Source: Septoria linicola
Taxonomy: Eukaryota; Ascomycota; Dothideomycetes; Mycosphaerellales; Mycosphaerellaceae
Assembly (NCBI GenBank): GCA_024114885.1
Contig: CP099420.1
Span: forward strand, 124,001-188,000
Length of the DNA stretch: 64,000 nucleotides
Direction of reading: 5' to 3'
The notes under the pieces were generated by a model, which saw only the letters and a program-made list of their open reading frames with translations, did no database searches and had not been told where the DNA came from. Numbering within the stretch: position 1 is the first letter of the stretch; each line of letters begins with the position of its first letter. Shown here piece after piece: positions 33,701 through 44,329 of this stretch. The position numbers and the translations under genes were made by a program.

Positions 33701-35864
33701 GGCCTGCGTATTCCCTAACCCGTTCAGGCACGTCCTTTTCATTACTGTAGTAAGCATCTTGATAGATGACTGATGGCTCTGTGGTTGCAGTGACTTCGTC
33801 GAACGTCGGAGGAAGTGGAGCAATTAGCAGAGATCTGTTGACTTTGAAAGCATGGGCATATGTATTTGCTGCCTCCACTGAGATAGCTCGGCTCTCTGGA
33901 GCGAGGGAGGACAAGGACGCGATCGTCTTTGAAGTGCTGGAGCCGTTTGAAGAGACCAAAGCATCCTTTTGACTCAGTTGAGAGGCTCGCTGAGGAATAT
34001 GTGCCAGATCGCTGCGCTGGCTTAAGCGTAGCGTAGTTGCAGGATCGTGGGGGTATTTGACAGTGGGGAATGCAATTTGATCGCCTTGAGACGACTGCAG
34101 AGATCGCTGCGATGAGGGCGGCTGAGCTGAAGGTGGTACACCGGCAACGCTGTCGTCGAGTGGCAGTTCCTTTCGTGCCTGAGCGGCAGGCGGTGCTTCG
34201 AAACCGTCTCCACCTGGCCTCGACGATGCTCCCTCTACGAACGCTGTGTGCTTGATGTCCTTAACTCGGAATCGTCGATACTTTACTCGTGGAGACGTGT
34301 CTGGGCCTTCCAGTCTGACTTTCTTGAACGGCACTTGGCTGCCATTGGGGGCAGGGCGCTTCAGAAGGCTCTTCTGAGTGCGTTCGATGGTGCTCTGCGT
34401 CACTGTTGCTCCCTCCAGCCGCTCTGCCTGCGCTTCGAGCTGCGCAGTGGTCCCTGCAACCTTCGCCTCTCCCATTGTGTCGAGCTTCGCATCTTTCAGC
34501 TTCTGATGCTGTGTCAACGCGAACTCCTTTGCAGCTTCCTCGTCACTGAGATAGCCCTCGTCTTCGCCCAGCTGCGCGATACTGCTCTCGTCGACAACAG
34601 CAGCCTGTCCGGGCGGTCGCTGGGTGCCCATGAAGTCTTCAAAACTCATCTCGTACGGCTCTTGCTCCCGCGCCTTCGCCTCTTGTGCAAGCTTTTCCCA
34701 TTTCTTCTCCAGCGTGCTGTGGAAGAGTTCCGATACACTCTGCAGCACAGTCTGTACTCCATCGTCATGGTCGTTCTTCTGGCTGCCAAACGCCTCAAAT
34801 GACAGCGGCGCTCCTCCTCTCTGCTTCTTCTCTTGCTCGGCAAGTTCAGCAATTGCCTCGCGAAACTCTTCCTCGTGGATCCAGCCACCTTTGCTGTCAT
34901 TGCGAGGATCAGCAGACATACTGACTAGCACCTCTGGCGGAAAGGGTGAGGAAGACGGATCTGTCAAGCCCATGCGCATCTTCCTCCTTCGAGTCTCATC
35001 TTTCCACAAGCCTGCCATTGAGTGCACGAGCTTCTCCTCGGGCGGGAGGTTTTCAAGAGACGCAAGTCGTTCGATGAAAGAGTGGTGCAGTGGTCTCGGT
35101 TGAATCACCTCGCGATTGAGGATGTCTTCCACTCGTATGTCGAGCTCAAGCTGACAATGGCTTTGGCGCGGAAATCGTTCCTCGTCCAGTACACTCTTGG
35201 CATCGATTGATCGATCATGCCAGAGATGCGCCAGATCGTCGAGCTCCTCCCACGCAGGAATTGGACGTCGAAACTGGACCTTGGCCACTTCGATATAAGC
35301 ACACCCATACAAGTTGAAGTCGCACATCCACTGGAGGAGATACTGAAGGTGTGCTTCGTAAGGCTGAAAGTGTTGTCTCAGTATGGCACCTTGTTGAAGT
35401 AGATCCGAGATACGAGTCATATGTAGGGGATTGAGAAGGTAAATCTTGAGGTAGTACTTGTACCCGACATTGTAGCCGAAGAAAGGGACTCCCTTGACGA
35501 GACTGATGTGGGCGACAAAGGTGGCATTTCGTGGGTTCTCATATGGGTTGCGGCGGTACGATAGACACATAGCATGATCTATCGAGTGTCGTATATTGGA
35601 CATGTACTGGTTGACATGATCTTCCTCGATAGACTCAGTATATGGGATGTAGAGGTATGGAAAGGCGCCGTGGATGTGGACGCAGGCCTTCTGACCAGTC
35701 TCTGTCGCCCCCCATACTCTGATGACTGGAACGTCAGGAAGCTGGATTCGCTGCGTCGCTGACAGTGATCGAGGTCCCCATATCGGCGTATCCAGAGTGT
35801 TGGGCGCATATTGGGCATGGTCAACGCAGTTCAGCCGTATGCGGAAGACATCCTTCCTATCCAT
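30726..35864 (-). CDS. REV3: DNA polymerase zeta catalytic subunit REV3
   Basis: Family-B polymerase for translesion DNA synthesis in the nucleus. Intronless, 1,712 residues, ATG at 35864. The N-terminal domain is the Rev3/Pol-delta-type NTD (VHIHGAFPYLYIPY, FFGYNVGYKYYLKIYLL). A charged linker of roughly 550 residues follows. The exonuclease-like domain carries DIDILTGYEVHNNSWGYLIE near residue 940. Polymerase motif A (DFQSLYPSVM) lies near 1160, motif B (NVTYGYTSASFSGRMPCSEIA) near 1280 and motif C (YGDTDSLFVYL, the two catalytic Asp) near 1320. The C-terminus has CysA (CLVC...CSIC) and CysB (CRSC...CDSRDC), the latter expected to hold the 4Fe-4S cluster that binds the accessory subunits. 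All catalytic motifs are intact. Confidence 0.96.
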   Translation of the reverse strand: MDRKDVFRIRLNCVDHAQYAPNTLDTPIWGPRSLSATQRIQLPDVPVIRVWGATETGQKACVHIHGAFPYLYIPYTESIEEDHVNQYMSNIRHSIDHAMCLSYRRNPYENPRNATFVAHISLVKGVPFFGYNVGYKYYLKIYLLNPLHMTRISDLLQQGAILRQHFQPYEAHLQYLLQWMCDFNLYGCAYIEVAKVQFRRPIPAWEELDDLAHLWHDRSIDAKSVLDEERFPRQSHCQLELDIRVEDILNREVIQPRPLHHSFIERLASLENLPPEEKLVHSMAGLWKDETRRRKMRMGLTDPSSSPFPPEVLVSMSADPRNDSKGGWIHEEEFREAIAELAEQEKKQRGGAPLSFEAFGSQKNDHDDGVQTVLQSVSELFHSTLEKKWEKLAQEAKAREQEPYEMSFEDFMGTQRPPGQAAVVDESSIAQLGEDEGYLSDEEAAKEFALTQHQKLKDAKLDTMGEAKVAGTTAQLEAQAERLEGATVTQSTIERTQKSLLKRPAPNGSQVPFKKVRLEGPDTSPRVKYRRFRVKDIKHTAFVEGASSRPGGDGFEAPPAAQARKELPLDDSVAGVPPSAQPPSSQRSLQSSQGDQIAFPTVKYPHDPATTLRLSQRSDLAHIPQRASQLSQKDALVSSNGSSTSKTIASLSSLAPESRAISVEAANTYAHAFKVNRSLLIAPLPPTFDEVTATTEPSVIYQDAYYSNEKDVPERVREYAGQEFRLESTTLPYLPVFEKSGLVGQPERQSKVDAEFALNRRRWQCSLKVWEITRTPPSFCEVEEWMKTQKPLEPDELDILDVDGPPAASQLKRKNKPPPELSQIEGPTQRNKHGFKYSQHKASTSVQHETGYMSTMSLEVHVNSRADLAPDPERDEVNLVVWCIVDEQMDEQTKLGILVLIKDDEDLPAKIRKVVGNDVQIDSEDNELDLINRMVDIVREFDIDILTGYEVHNNSWGYLIERARLQYEFNLPDEFSRMKSHSKGRFGKDADRWGFTHTSTVSITGRHTINIWRAMRSELNLLQYTMENVVFHLLHRRIPHYTYATLTRWYKSDRPRDFAKLLDYLVTRTKLDLEILDANELIPRTSEQARLLGVDFFSVFSRGSQFKVESLMFRIAKPESFVLVSPSRKQVGAQNALECLPLVMEPQSAFYSSPLLVLDFQSLYPSVMIAYNLCYSTCLGRITNWRGTNKMGFADFKRHPGLLELTKDKLNIAPNGMMYVKPEMRKSLLAKMLGEILETRVMVKSGMKVDKDDKTLQQLLNNRQLALKLIANVTYGYTSASFSGRMPCSEIADSIVQTGRETLEKAIALIHSVERWGAEVVYGDTDSLFVYLKGRTKDDAFRIGDEIAKAVTDMNPRPVKLKFEKVYHPCVLLAKKRYVGFKYESPSQKEPDFDAKGIETVRRDGTPAEQKMEEKALKLLFRTADLSQVKSYFQAQCTKILTGRFSVQDFCFAKEVKLGTYADKGPPPPGALIATRRMLKDPRQEPQYGERVPYVVIAGAPGARLWERCVEPEQLIRDENAELDAEYYINKNLIPPLERIFNLVGANVRSWWDELPKVQRIRQLGGVQQENASGAKNMRKTMESYMGSSLCLVCRTKLTPPKPTSRFAVPEVPVEMPLPLCSICRHVKTSSTLVVLRRKLQAAEAKATSMHDVCRSCAGIAFDEEVRCDSRDCPVFYSRVKADTQLRVAKRGVETVLEALEEEVSQREDLEW

Positions 35865-37027
35865 GATCGCTTATGGTTGGGTGTGCGGTCATCGTCCTGG
35901 CATGTATGCGCTGGTCATCTGCTGTCTGATGTGAATGAAATCGACCAAGTCCTTTGCCACGAACGCGCCTGATTGTTTGGGAGAACGCGACTTGCATGAC
36001 GATGACGGAAAGTGCTCGGCTCGGTCCGTGCAGGCGGCCGCCGTCTCTCCTCGATTCTCACGTCGAACCTCTCTGTGCTTCACTTTCGTGTCCCACCTTC
36101 CTCTTCTTGCAGCATCACGAGCCTGCTCGGCGTTGTGGTAGTAATGATGCTATTTCTTTCATTGTCTGCTTGTGATACTCCATCTCACCGTTGCAGCGCC
36201 GGCATCGCATCCGAACAGCACGCTGAGAATATCCCTGCCAGTTGCCTCACTTCGCGGGGAGTTTGGAGCATGCACATGACACCCGACCACAACTGGCACA
36301 ACCATCTTTCTACCATCCTTCCAAGCACTCTCCCCTCTCGTGTGCGACCGTGAATACGACGCCGAGTACATGCAAAGCGCATCTAGCCGCTCCGCGCGAG
36401 CATCTTGGTCCATCGCGCATCCATGAGTACACCGTGGAGTCCACGTGTGTCAGCTGGGAGACTGCATGATCACAGTCCATCATTGTCATTCTAGCTTTTG
36501 GTCGAAACAGTGATCGCCATGGCCAGCACAGCGTCCGGATGAGGATTCTGGGCCCGGTCTCACATGGCCGATATTCGCGCCGAGACTGTCGTCACCGCTC
36601 CATCGTCCATCTGCACGAAGCACTCCATCTGCTGAAGCATTGCATGATACCCCGCGAGCGATATTGATGTGCTTGAATGCGGATGACCTGCAGCAGAGCC
36701 GCTTTAGAGCTGCACAGAGCTCATAGCTCCCCTGCAGTATTGACGATGCTCTGTGCCGCCGAGACGCAGGTTCATGCGTGACTCCAACATTCTCCTCAAG
36801 TGAGCGCGAGAACGGTTTGTGGCAAGTGAGGAACCCCAAGTAATTGCACATGCATGCCTGCCAAATGGGTCCATGCACTCGCTTGTGATCACGCTCGTGG
36901 CATCACAACCGTGCTTGCCGAACTGCTATAAACTTCCCCAGATCTCGCTCTCTTCAAACTACTCGATCACCGCATTAGTTTTGTGCGGCCTTCTGCTACA
37001 CTTTCTTCGACATCGTTGCCCACAGCG
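35865..37027. promoter_or_regulatory. Divergent intergenic region REV3 / alpha-glucosidase
   Basis: 1,163 bp between two divergent starts. A CTATAAA sequence lies at about 36,923-36,930, roughly 100 bp upstream of the alpha-glucosidase ATG, a plausible TATA element. Other frames here (for example 36,486-36,878) are featureless. Confidence 0.45.
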
Positions 37028-40000
37028 ATGGCACCTCTCGCACTTCTCACCAGTGCACTGGCACTTGCCGCATCGACTGTCACCGCATCGCCTTTCCCTC
37101 TGCTTCGTCGTCAGAACGGCACCGACTCGAGCTGTCCAGGTTATCGAGCCAGCGACATCAGTACCACCGCCAATGGCTTGACCGCGAAGCTCACCTTGGC
37201 CGGCACACCCTGCAACATTTACGGCAATGACCTCGAAGATCTGACGTTGACAGTCGAGTACCAAACTGGTGGGTCGGATCTTGCATTCCACGCCGAGCAT
37301 ATGGGACTAACATAATCTCAGATACTCGTCTCCACGTCTTGATCGAGGACGCGGCTCAGCAGGTCTACCAGGTACCCGGTTCTGTCTTCCCACGACCAGC
37401 TTCAAGTGGATCGCAGAATGCATCCAGTGGGCTCATCTTCGACTACGTTGAGGAGCCTTTCAGCTTCACTGTCAAGCGCCGCAGCAGTGGCGATGTCCTT
37501 TTCGATTCGTCTGCTGCTTCACTGATCTTCGAGGATCAATATGTGCGCCTCAGAACAGCTCTGCCCGAGAACCCTAATCTCTACGGTACCGGCGAGCACA
37601 CCGATCCATTGTAAGTGATTGAATCTGTTCTTACTAGTTGGTGCGCCGGCTAATTTGGAAAGCCGCCTGAACACTACCGACTACGTCCGCACCGCCTGGA
37701 ACCGCGATGCTTACGGCACGCCTTCAGGCACCAACCTCTACGGCACCCACCCAATCTACTACGACCATCGCGGCGGAAATGGCACGCACGCTGTTTTCCT
37801 TCTCAACTCTAACGGCATGGACATCAAGATTGACAATACTGATGGCCAGCACCTTGAGTACAACATCCTCGGTGGCGTGCTTGACTTTTACTTTTTGGCC
37901 GGACCTTCTCCAGTCGAGGTTGCACAACAGTATTCTGAAGTATCCCAAAAGAGCGCTCTTCAGCCTTACTGGGGATTTGGTTTCCATCAATGCAAGTACG
38001 GATACCGTGACGTCTACTGGGTTGCGGAAGTTGTGGCCAACTATTCTGCTGCCGACATTCCACTCGAGACCATGTGGACTGGTAAGCTTGTCAATTTCTG
38101 GGCACGAAACATGCACTGACCCCTTTTAGACATTGACTACATGCACCTCCGCTGGGTCTTCACCTTGGACGAAGACCGCTACCCTCTCGAACTTGTCCGC
38201 GACCTCGTCACCACTCTCCACGAGCGCCAGCAGCATTACATCGTCATGGTTGATCCTGCTGTTGCTTACCAGGATTACGATGCATTCAACAACGGTGTTG
38301 AGCAGGATGTCTTCATGCAGCGAGACAATGGATCGATCTACAAGGGCGTCGTCTGGCCTGGTGTTACGTAAGTTCAGACATGGCGGTGCAGAGTTCCACA
38401 TTGGGAAACTGACTTGCATACAGAGCATTCCCAGATTGGTTTCATCCAAACACCCAGGGCTACTGGGATGAGGAGTTTCTTTCATTCTTCGATGCCGAGA
38501 CTGGTGTCGACATCGATGCGCTATGGATCGACATGAACGAGCCAGCCAACTTCTGCAACTACCCGTGCGCCAATCCAGAGTTTGAGGCTGAGGCCGCCGG
38601 CAATCCACCTCAGCCACCGGCTATTCGACTCGGCAGCCCACGCCCGATCCCAGGCTTTGGCGAAGGATTCCAGCCCGTCTGCAAGTCCGTCGTTACATTC
38701 AACGTCGAGGCGTCGACCTTTTTCGGAGAGAACATCTACGTGTTCGGTAGCGCCATCACCATCGGCGGTGGTGACACAATTGCTGATGCTGCACCGCTCG
38801 GTGCCAACAACTACCCGATCTGGAGCGCAGACGTTGACTTGCCTGCAAATACTGAAGTCACGTACCAGTATGTGCGAGCGCAGCCAGGCGGTGGCTACAT
38901 CTACGAGGCCGAGAACCGCACTCTCACCACTGGCGACTGCAATAGCACCTCTTCGGTAGATGACACCATCACTACCGAGTCTCCACCACAAAGCAAGCTG
39001 CGTCGTCGCTTTGCAGAGTTCTCGTACAAGACCCACCACCTTACACCAATGCTTAAGCGCCAGGCGACGGGCAACAAACTTGGTCTGCCCGGTCGTGACT
39101 TGATCAACCCAGCCTACCAAATCAACAACGAGGCAGGCAGCATCAGCAACAAGACGGCAGACACCGACATCATCCAGTACGGAGGCTACACGCAGTACGA
39201 CACTCATAACCTCTACGGCTCGCAAATGTCCGAGGCTTCCCGCATCTCCATGATTGCACGTCGCCCGACCCTTCGTCCATTGATCATCACCCGATCGACA
39301 TTTGCTGGAGCAGGAAGCCAAGTTGGCAAGTGGTTAGGTGACAACCTTTCAAACTGGCAGAACTATCTCATTTCCATTTCCGAGATTCTGGAATTTGCCG
39401 CTCTGTACAACGTGCCCATGGTCGGCACAGATGTCTGTGGCTTTGGCGGTGACACAACAGAGTTGCTGTGCGCGCGCTGGGCAGCCCTCGGGGCTTTCTC
39501 GCCCTTCTACCGCAACCACGCGCAGAACGACGCTGCGGATCAGGAATTCTACCGCTGGCCTCTTGTGGCAGAAGCCGCCAAGAACGCCATCTCGATCCGC
39601 TACAAGCTTCTCGACTACTTCTACACGGCCATGTACGTGCAGAACCAGACTGGCACACCGCTCATCCAGCCCATGTTCTTCCACTATCCTGAGGACAGCA
39701 ACACCTTTGATCTTGGCTTCCAGTACTTCTACGGCCCAGGCATCCTCGTTGCGCCCGTCACTACCGAGAACAGCACAACAGCCACCCACTACCTGCCTAA
39801 TGGAGTCTTCTACGACTACTACACACATGAGAAGATCATCGGTGCAGGCGAGACTGTGACTGTTGAAGATGTTGATTATACTTCCATTCCACTCTACTAC
39901 AAAGGTGGTGCCATCATCGCTCAGCGCGCCGAATCTGCAAACACGACTACCGAGCTCCGCAAGCAGGACTTTGACATCATCATCGCTCCTTCTGCCAACG

Positions 40001-40251
40001 GCACCGCCTATGGTGAGCTGTACCTCGATGATGGAGTCTCGCTCGTGCAAGACACTTGGTCGTACATGAAGTTTGAGTACTTCAGCAATGGCCGCTTCAC
40101 CATCACTGGCCGTTTCGGCTTCGACACCGACGTGGTCATCAGCTCGATCACAGTGCTAGGTACTGGCAGCAATGCCGGCTATGCATCGAGGACCAAGGTC
40201 GCCAACAGCAGAATCAGCTTGAACGAGGAGTACTCGGGTACAGTTGTCTAG
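37028..40251 (+). CDS. Secreted GH31 alpha-glucosidase with internal CBM20-like insert
   Basis: Five exons: 37028-37268, 37322-37610, 37663-38081, 38130-38367 and 38424-40251, giving 1,004 residues. The signal peptide is MAPLALLTSALALAASTVTAS. The GH31 N-terminal beta-domain has NLYGTGEHTDPFRL and GTNLYGTHPIYYDHRG. The catalytic barrel has HLRWVFTLDEDRYP, WPGVTAFPDWFHPNTQGYW, the nucleophile motif WIDMNEPANFC, ITRSTFAGAGSQVGKWLGDN (acid/base Asp) and GTDVCGFGGDTTELLCARW. Between the nucleophile motif and PGRDLINPAYQINN lies an extra segment (VTFNVEASTFFGENIYVFGS to YIYEAENRTLTTGDC) that resembles a CBM20 starch-binding domain. Many N-glycosylation sequons fit secretion. Expected role: extracellular release of glucose from maltooligosaccharides or starch. 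Confidence 0.93.
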
Positions 40252-40775
40252 ACGCCAGGTATACGGTACTGGGATACACTAAAGAACGCACAGATACAGC
40301 TACAGATACGACTAGCTATCGAAGGATAATGCGCGCATGGTTTGGACAGGTGGGAGGACGCATTGGAGAGGGATCTTGGTCTCCTTTCGGCTTTTCTTGT
40401 ACTCGACAGATATGAGACACGGCAGTACCATAGCATTCCATATGATGACTCCTGCCTTTGATGACATTTGTGATGCGGTACTGTTGTGGTGTGGTGATGC
40501 GCATGATGAGCAGAAGAAAGGTGAGGCACGAAGTCAAGCAGCAAAATCTCAATTTGTAGTACGCTAATCGTGGGCAACTCGTTCTGTGAGTCCAACCAAG
40601 TAGCTCTCTGACTGAAAGACCACCACCTGCAATGTCGAAGTCATGACCAAAAGCCTCATTACCGCCGCCCATAAGCAACAAGTCATTATGTACCCCAAGC
40701 AATCTTAGACTCCAAAAGTCACACGCCTTAGCGCATCAAAGAAGTCGTTTGCAAAGAAGTGTTGCTCAAGCAAAC
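40252..40775. other. Convergent intergenic region, nothing recognised
   Basis: Space between the 3' ends of the alpha-glucosidase and the multi-CFEM gene. Frames here show no domain. Confidence 0.5.
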
Positions 40776-42540
40776 TTAGACGGCGAAAGCCAAAGCAAGC
40801 CCGGCGCCGACAGCAATCATGCCCTTGCCAACCACGTTGACGGCAGACCCGTCCTCGCTTGGCTCGTGGGTCGGTACTGGAAGGATCGACTGCGATGGTA
40901 GCATGTACTCGCCTCCGGTGCCACTTGAAGCAGCCCAGACGGTCGTGCCATTGACCACAGAGATCGGCCCGGTGGTAGAAGGGGTGAAGGCGGTGGTGCG
41001 AGGCAGTTCACCAATCGTTGTGGTGATGTTCGCGGTAATGTTGAATCCTCGCATGATATCCACAAAAGCGCGCACGTCCTCCGCAGCATTCGTGGCGAGG
41101 TTGTCGGTCGTCTTTGTGATGTTCACACCACGCTTAGCGTTTGCAAGGTTGTCGATCGTCTTGGTGATGACTGCTTTGGTGGTGACTTGGACTGCGGCAG
41201 GAAGAACCTGCTCGGTAGACTTGCAGTTGATCCCCTTAGGACCACAGAAGCCGAAGCGTGGGCTCTTCGTCGCAGTTGGGTCGATAGCGCGAGGTGCGAG
41301 GGTGGAAGAAGGTGGCTTGAGAGGGGTGAAGGTGACGCCAGAAGCGGCGCGGCATTGCGAGTGTAGGTCGTTGGGTGTACCATCGCAGAAAGCGGTGCAG
41401 CCGACAACTTCCTGGAGGGCAGTCAGCATGTTTTGGGAGCAGGATAAAGGAAAGCACCAGAGCTTACATCGAATACGCTGGCCAGGCAAAGGCAGTCGAA
41501 GTCAAAGCCAGGAGTCGATGGGTCGGCGCAAGAGGTCTTTGCTGAAGCAGCTTCGAGGCAGAGAGTGCACTCGCGAGAGCTGCCGGCAGACACAGCACGC
41601 TCCGCCAGGGCTGGAGCCTTGCACTTAGTGTCGATGTTCAGAGCAGTGTCGGCACAGAACAGGTTGCAGTCGGAAGTGGTCTGTATTGATGTCAGCAAAG
41701 GTTATTGAGAAGTAAGGAGAAGCAAGTTGTTATCTTTACCTCGTAAGCTGCCTTTCGACACAGGCAATCGAAGTTGAAGTTGGGGTCAGATGGGTCGTTG
41801 ACACAATCAGTCTTGATCTCGGCTTCTTGCAGGCAGACAGCGCAGCCTGTTATACATCAATATCGCAGCATTTGTATTTTTAGGGATCCCGCTCACCGTA
41901 AGGTCCACGGGCAGTCAGTGCCGCGTCCTTCTTGATGAGCTTGTCAACCTTCAGGCACTGGGAGTCAAAGTGGTAGTCGGTGTCCTTGCACGAGTTCGCG
42001 CAGCCCTTGGTAATGTCCGTGTAACCTGGGCCGTAGCAGAGGCAGTCGAAGTCGAAACCTGGCTTGCTTGGATCGTTATTTTCGCAGTGAGTTTGGCGAG
42101 CGGCTTGTTCCAAGCAGAGAGTGCAGCCTGCGTCGATTAGTCCTATTGTTGTCAAATTGGTCGCAGTATGGACGTACTCTGAGCATCTCGCTTGATAGGT
42201 TCGTGGTCAGCCGGACACAGAGCTGGGACGCCATACTCGGTGCCAGTGCAGAGGTTGGCACAGCCTTGAGTCACTTCCGTGTATCCAGGCCCGCTGCAGA
42301 GACAGTCGAAATCGAATTGGGGTTTCGTTGGGTCGTTGTCCGAGCAGAAGGTCTGACGGGCGGCGGACTCGAGGCACAGATTACAGTCTGGTCAGGTGTT
42401 AGTGATAAGGACTTACCAGCATGGATATCGGCGATGGACATACTGCGAGCGATCTGTCTCGAAAGGAGGGAGGACGCAGAGGTGGTAGTGGCGAAGGCCA
42501 CCACCGAGAGGCCCACGGCGGCGCCGGCGAGGAAGCGCAT
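40776..42540 (-). CDS. GPI-anchored protein with four CFEM-like cysteine modules
   Basis: Six exons read right to left: 42540-42417, 42387-42178, 42127-41897, 41846-41740, 41680-41468 and 41411-40776, giving 506 residues. The N-terminal signal peptide is MRFLAGAAVGLSVVAFATTTSAS. Four modules follow, each with eight Cys in the CFEM order C-x2-C-x9-C...D-C-x-C-x8-11-C-x3-C...C. They are recognisable by CLCSGPGYTEVTQGCANLC, CLCYGPGYTDITKGCANSC, CLCRKAAYETTSDCNLFC and CLCLASVFDEVVGCTAFC. The third-to-fourth Cys spacing is longer than in canonical CFEM domains, but the Asp before Cys4 (FDFDC or FNFDC) is kept; in Candida CFEM proteins that Asp binds haem iron. A Ser/Thr-rich stalk and a hydrophobic C-terminus (GKGMIAVGAGLALAFAV) indicate a GPI anchor. 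Likely cell-wall or plasma-membrane surface; a haem or adhesion role is inference. Confidence 0.83.
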
Positions 42541-43304
42541 GGCGGCGGCAATGACTGACGGATAGGTGCGTGCGACTTTGTATCGTTGGTGTTGCTAAGT
42601 ATGGGTATGGTGTTGTGTATGCTGCGTAACGAGTGAACCGGATGTCGATGTTGGACAGACTTGTGTTTGCGTTGCAGAAGAGAACGGAGGATTATTTCTG
42701 CCTGTGCGAAGCAGAGCTTTGAGTGGGCTGAACATTGGCGTGCAGTGAATATGCAGCTTCACTTTCTGCAAAGCGACATCAAACGGATGGTTGGTTCAGT
42801 CTTTTTGGCATGTGATATCGCCATGCGCGCAGCTGAGGGTACAATCCTGTGAGCCATTGAAGGTGAGCGCATGTGATCGATGGCGAGATGCTTGAAGGTA
42901 AAGGACACCGTGAAGTCGTGACCGATGAGAGGGCTTCCGGTCCAAGCCGCTTTCACTCCCGACACGAGCATGTCACATCGTGTAGTGACAGCTCCGAGTA
43001 GTACACAGCCCAGGAACATGGTGTTGGTGGCCGGCTGATAGCACCGCTGGGCCTCCCTCCGAGCCACACCAATCGCTCCGATTTGCCATGGTGCTGGGGC
43101 GACACATGTTGTCATACATGTCGTGGCTCGATCCACGACTTGATCTTCACTTTGGCTGTCTTGTCAGTGTTGGTTGGTAAGACGAAGGTCGAGGAAGGAT
43201 TTGGTTGTGCGAAAGCGGACAAGACAAAGTGTTGAGCAAGAGTCGACCGGCCAGAGCCTGACTTCCTCATTCACTGCTCAGAAGGAGACACGAGATGATA
43301 CTTA
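42541..43304. other. Intergenic, nothing recognised
   Basis: Upstream region of the multi-CFEM gene and 3' side of CMS1. A 125-codon minus-strand frame (42759-43136) starts at GTG and shows no domain. Confidence 0.45.
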
Positions 43305-44165
43305 TCAGTAGAACAGCAACTCGGTCTTTCCTCCGCCTATGCCATTTCCGTACCTCTCTTTGAGATCCTTTCTCGTCAACAGCTGCACGAGCGGAATCTG
43401 CAGCTCCTTCATGTCCAGCACACCTCTCTTCTTCTGATCAATATGACTGGCATCGACTACTATGCGATCGAGCTTAGCGATCGACAGCGCCCCCTCGTCA
43501 ATCAAGTCCATGATCCTCTGCGGCGTGCCTACACCGATATTGACCTTGTCCCTCTTCAACTGCTGCACGGCTTCCTCCTTCTTAATGTGCTTTGCGAACA
43601 GTTTCGCCACCTTGGCATCTTTCGTCTGAAACTTCCGCAGCGCTCTCGTTAGATCTGCCGCTCGCATTCCAGCACCTGTCACCACCAAAGTATGCGGCGA
43701 GCCGACCTCCTTCGGCGACCAACTAACTCCATCACCTTTGCTGCCTTTCTTTCCGCTTTTCTTAATCGCGAAATGTTCCAGAAAGCTCGGCAGATTGTCT
43801 GTCACACGATCCTTCTTGAAGCCTGTGCTATCCGCGATGCTGGCCTCCGACAACCTCCAGTCCTCTGCCTCGACCAAGCTCAGATCTGGCTGAAACCGCT
43901 TCGTCCGTTGAGCGAGGTGATCTGCCATCAGCCGACTGTCCATCTGCCCGATTGCTGTGTTGATGCCCTTTTCTGCATCGAGCGTCGATTCGTCAATGTC
44001 TTGCGGCTTCTTTGCTTTCCGCTTCGCCTTTCTCGCTGCTTTCTTCGCTTCGGGATCATCGTCGTTGGCTCTTTTCCGCTTCATCGATTTGGTTGGCGCT
44101 GGAGAATCCGAATCAGAGATGTCCTCGATCAGAGGCACGCCGGCCTGATCTTCGGAGTCGGACAT
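43305..44165 (-). CDS. CMS1: Cms1-type ribosome biogenesis protein (CMSS1)
   Basis: Nucleolar protein associated with the 90S pre-ribosome (U3 particle). Single exon, 286 residues. The ATG at 44165 (MSDSEDQAGVPLIEDISDSD) is chosen because the upstream extension has no ATG. After an acidic then Lys/Arg-rich N-terminus (KRKRANDDDPEAKKAARKAKRK split by short acids), the Cms1 domain shows LPSFLEHF, HTLVVTGAGMRAADLTRALR, KLFAKHIKKEEAV, VNIGVGTPQRIMDLIDEGALS and LDRIVVDASHIDQKKRGVLDM. These are remnants of a DEAD-box-like fold without helicase motifs, as is usual for the family. Head-to-head with VMA22, 164 bp between starts. Confidence 0.9.
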   Translation of the reverse strand: MSDSEDQAGVPLIEDISDSDSPAPTKSMKRKRANDDDPEAKKAARKAKRKAKKPQDIDESTLDAEKGINTAIGQMDSRLMADHLAQRTKRFQPDLSLVEAEDWRLSEASIADSTGFKKDRVTDNLPSFLEHFAIKKSGKKGSKGDGVSWSPKEVGSPHTLVVTGAGMRAADLTRALRKFQTKDAKVAKLFAKHIKKEEAVQQLKRDKVNIGVGTPQRIMDLIDEGALSIAKLDRIVVDASHIDQKKRGVLDMKELQIPLVQLLTRKDLKERYGNGIGGGKTELLFY

Positions 44166-44329
44166 TGTGCTTGTGTACTGTATCAAAGTGGTGCAAGAAG
44201 TTCACCTCGAAAAGTAGAGGTTGTTCGCAAAAGTCTCAAAGAGGAATGGCGCGGAGAGTGCTTGGCGGGAGTTTGATCGTGGCCAGCTCTTCTGCAACAT
44301 CGAGCGACAATTATGTATTAAAAATACCA

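Noticed and set aside
31161..35402. Long plus-strand open frames opposite REV3 (up to 196 codons)
   Set aside because: The minus strand carries all polymerase motifs; the plus frames are compositional shadows.
38521..40050. Minus-strand open frames of 233-266 codons opposite the alpha-glucosidase
   Set aside because: The GH31 protein on the plus strand explains the region; the antisense frames have no recognisable features.
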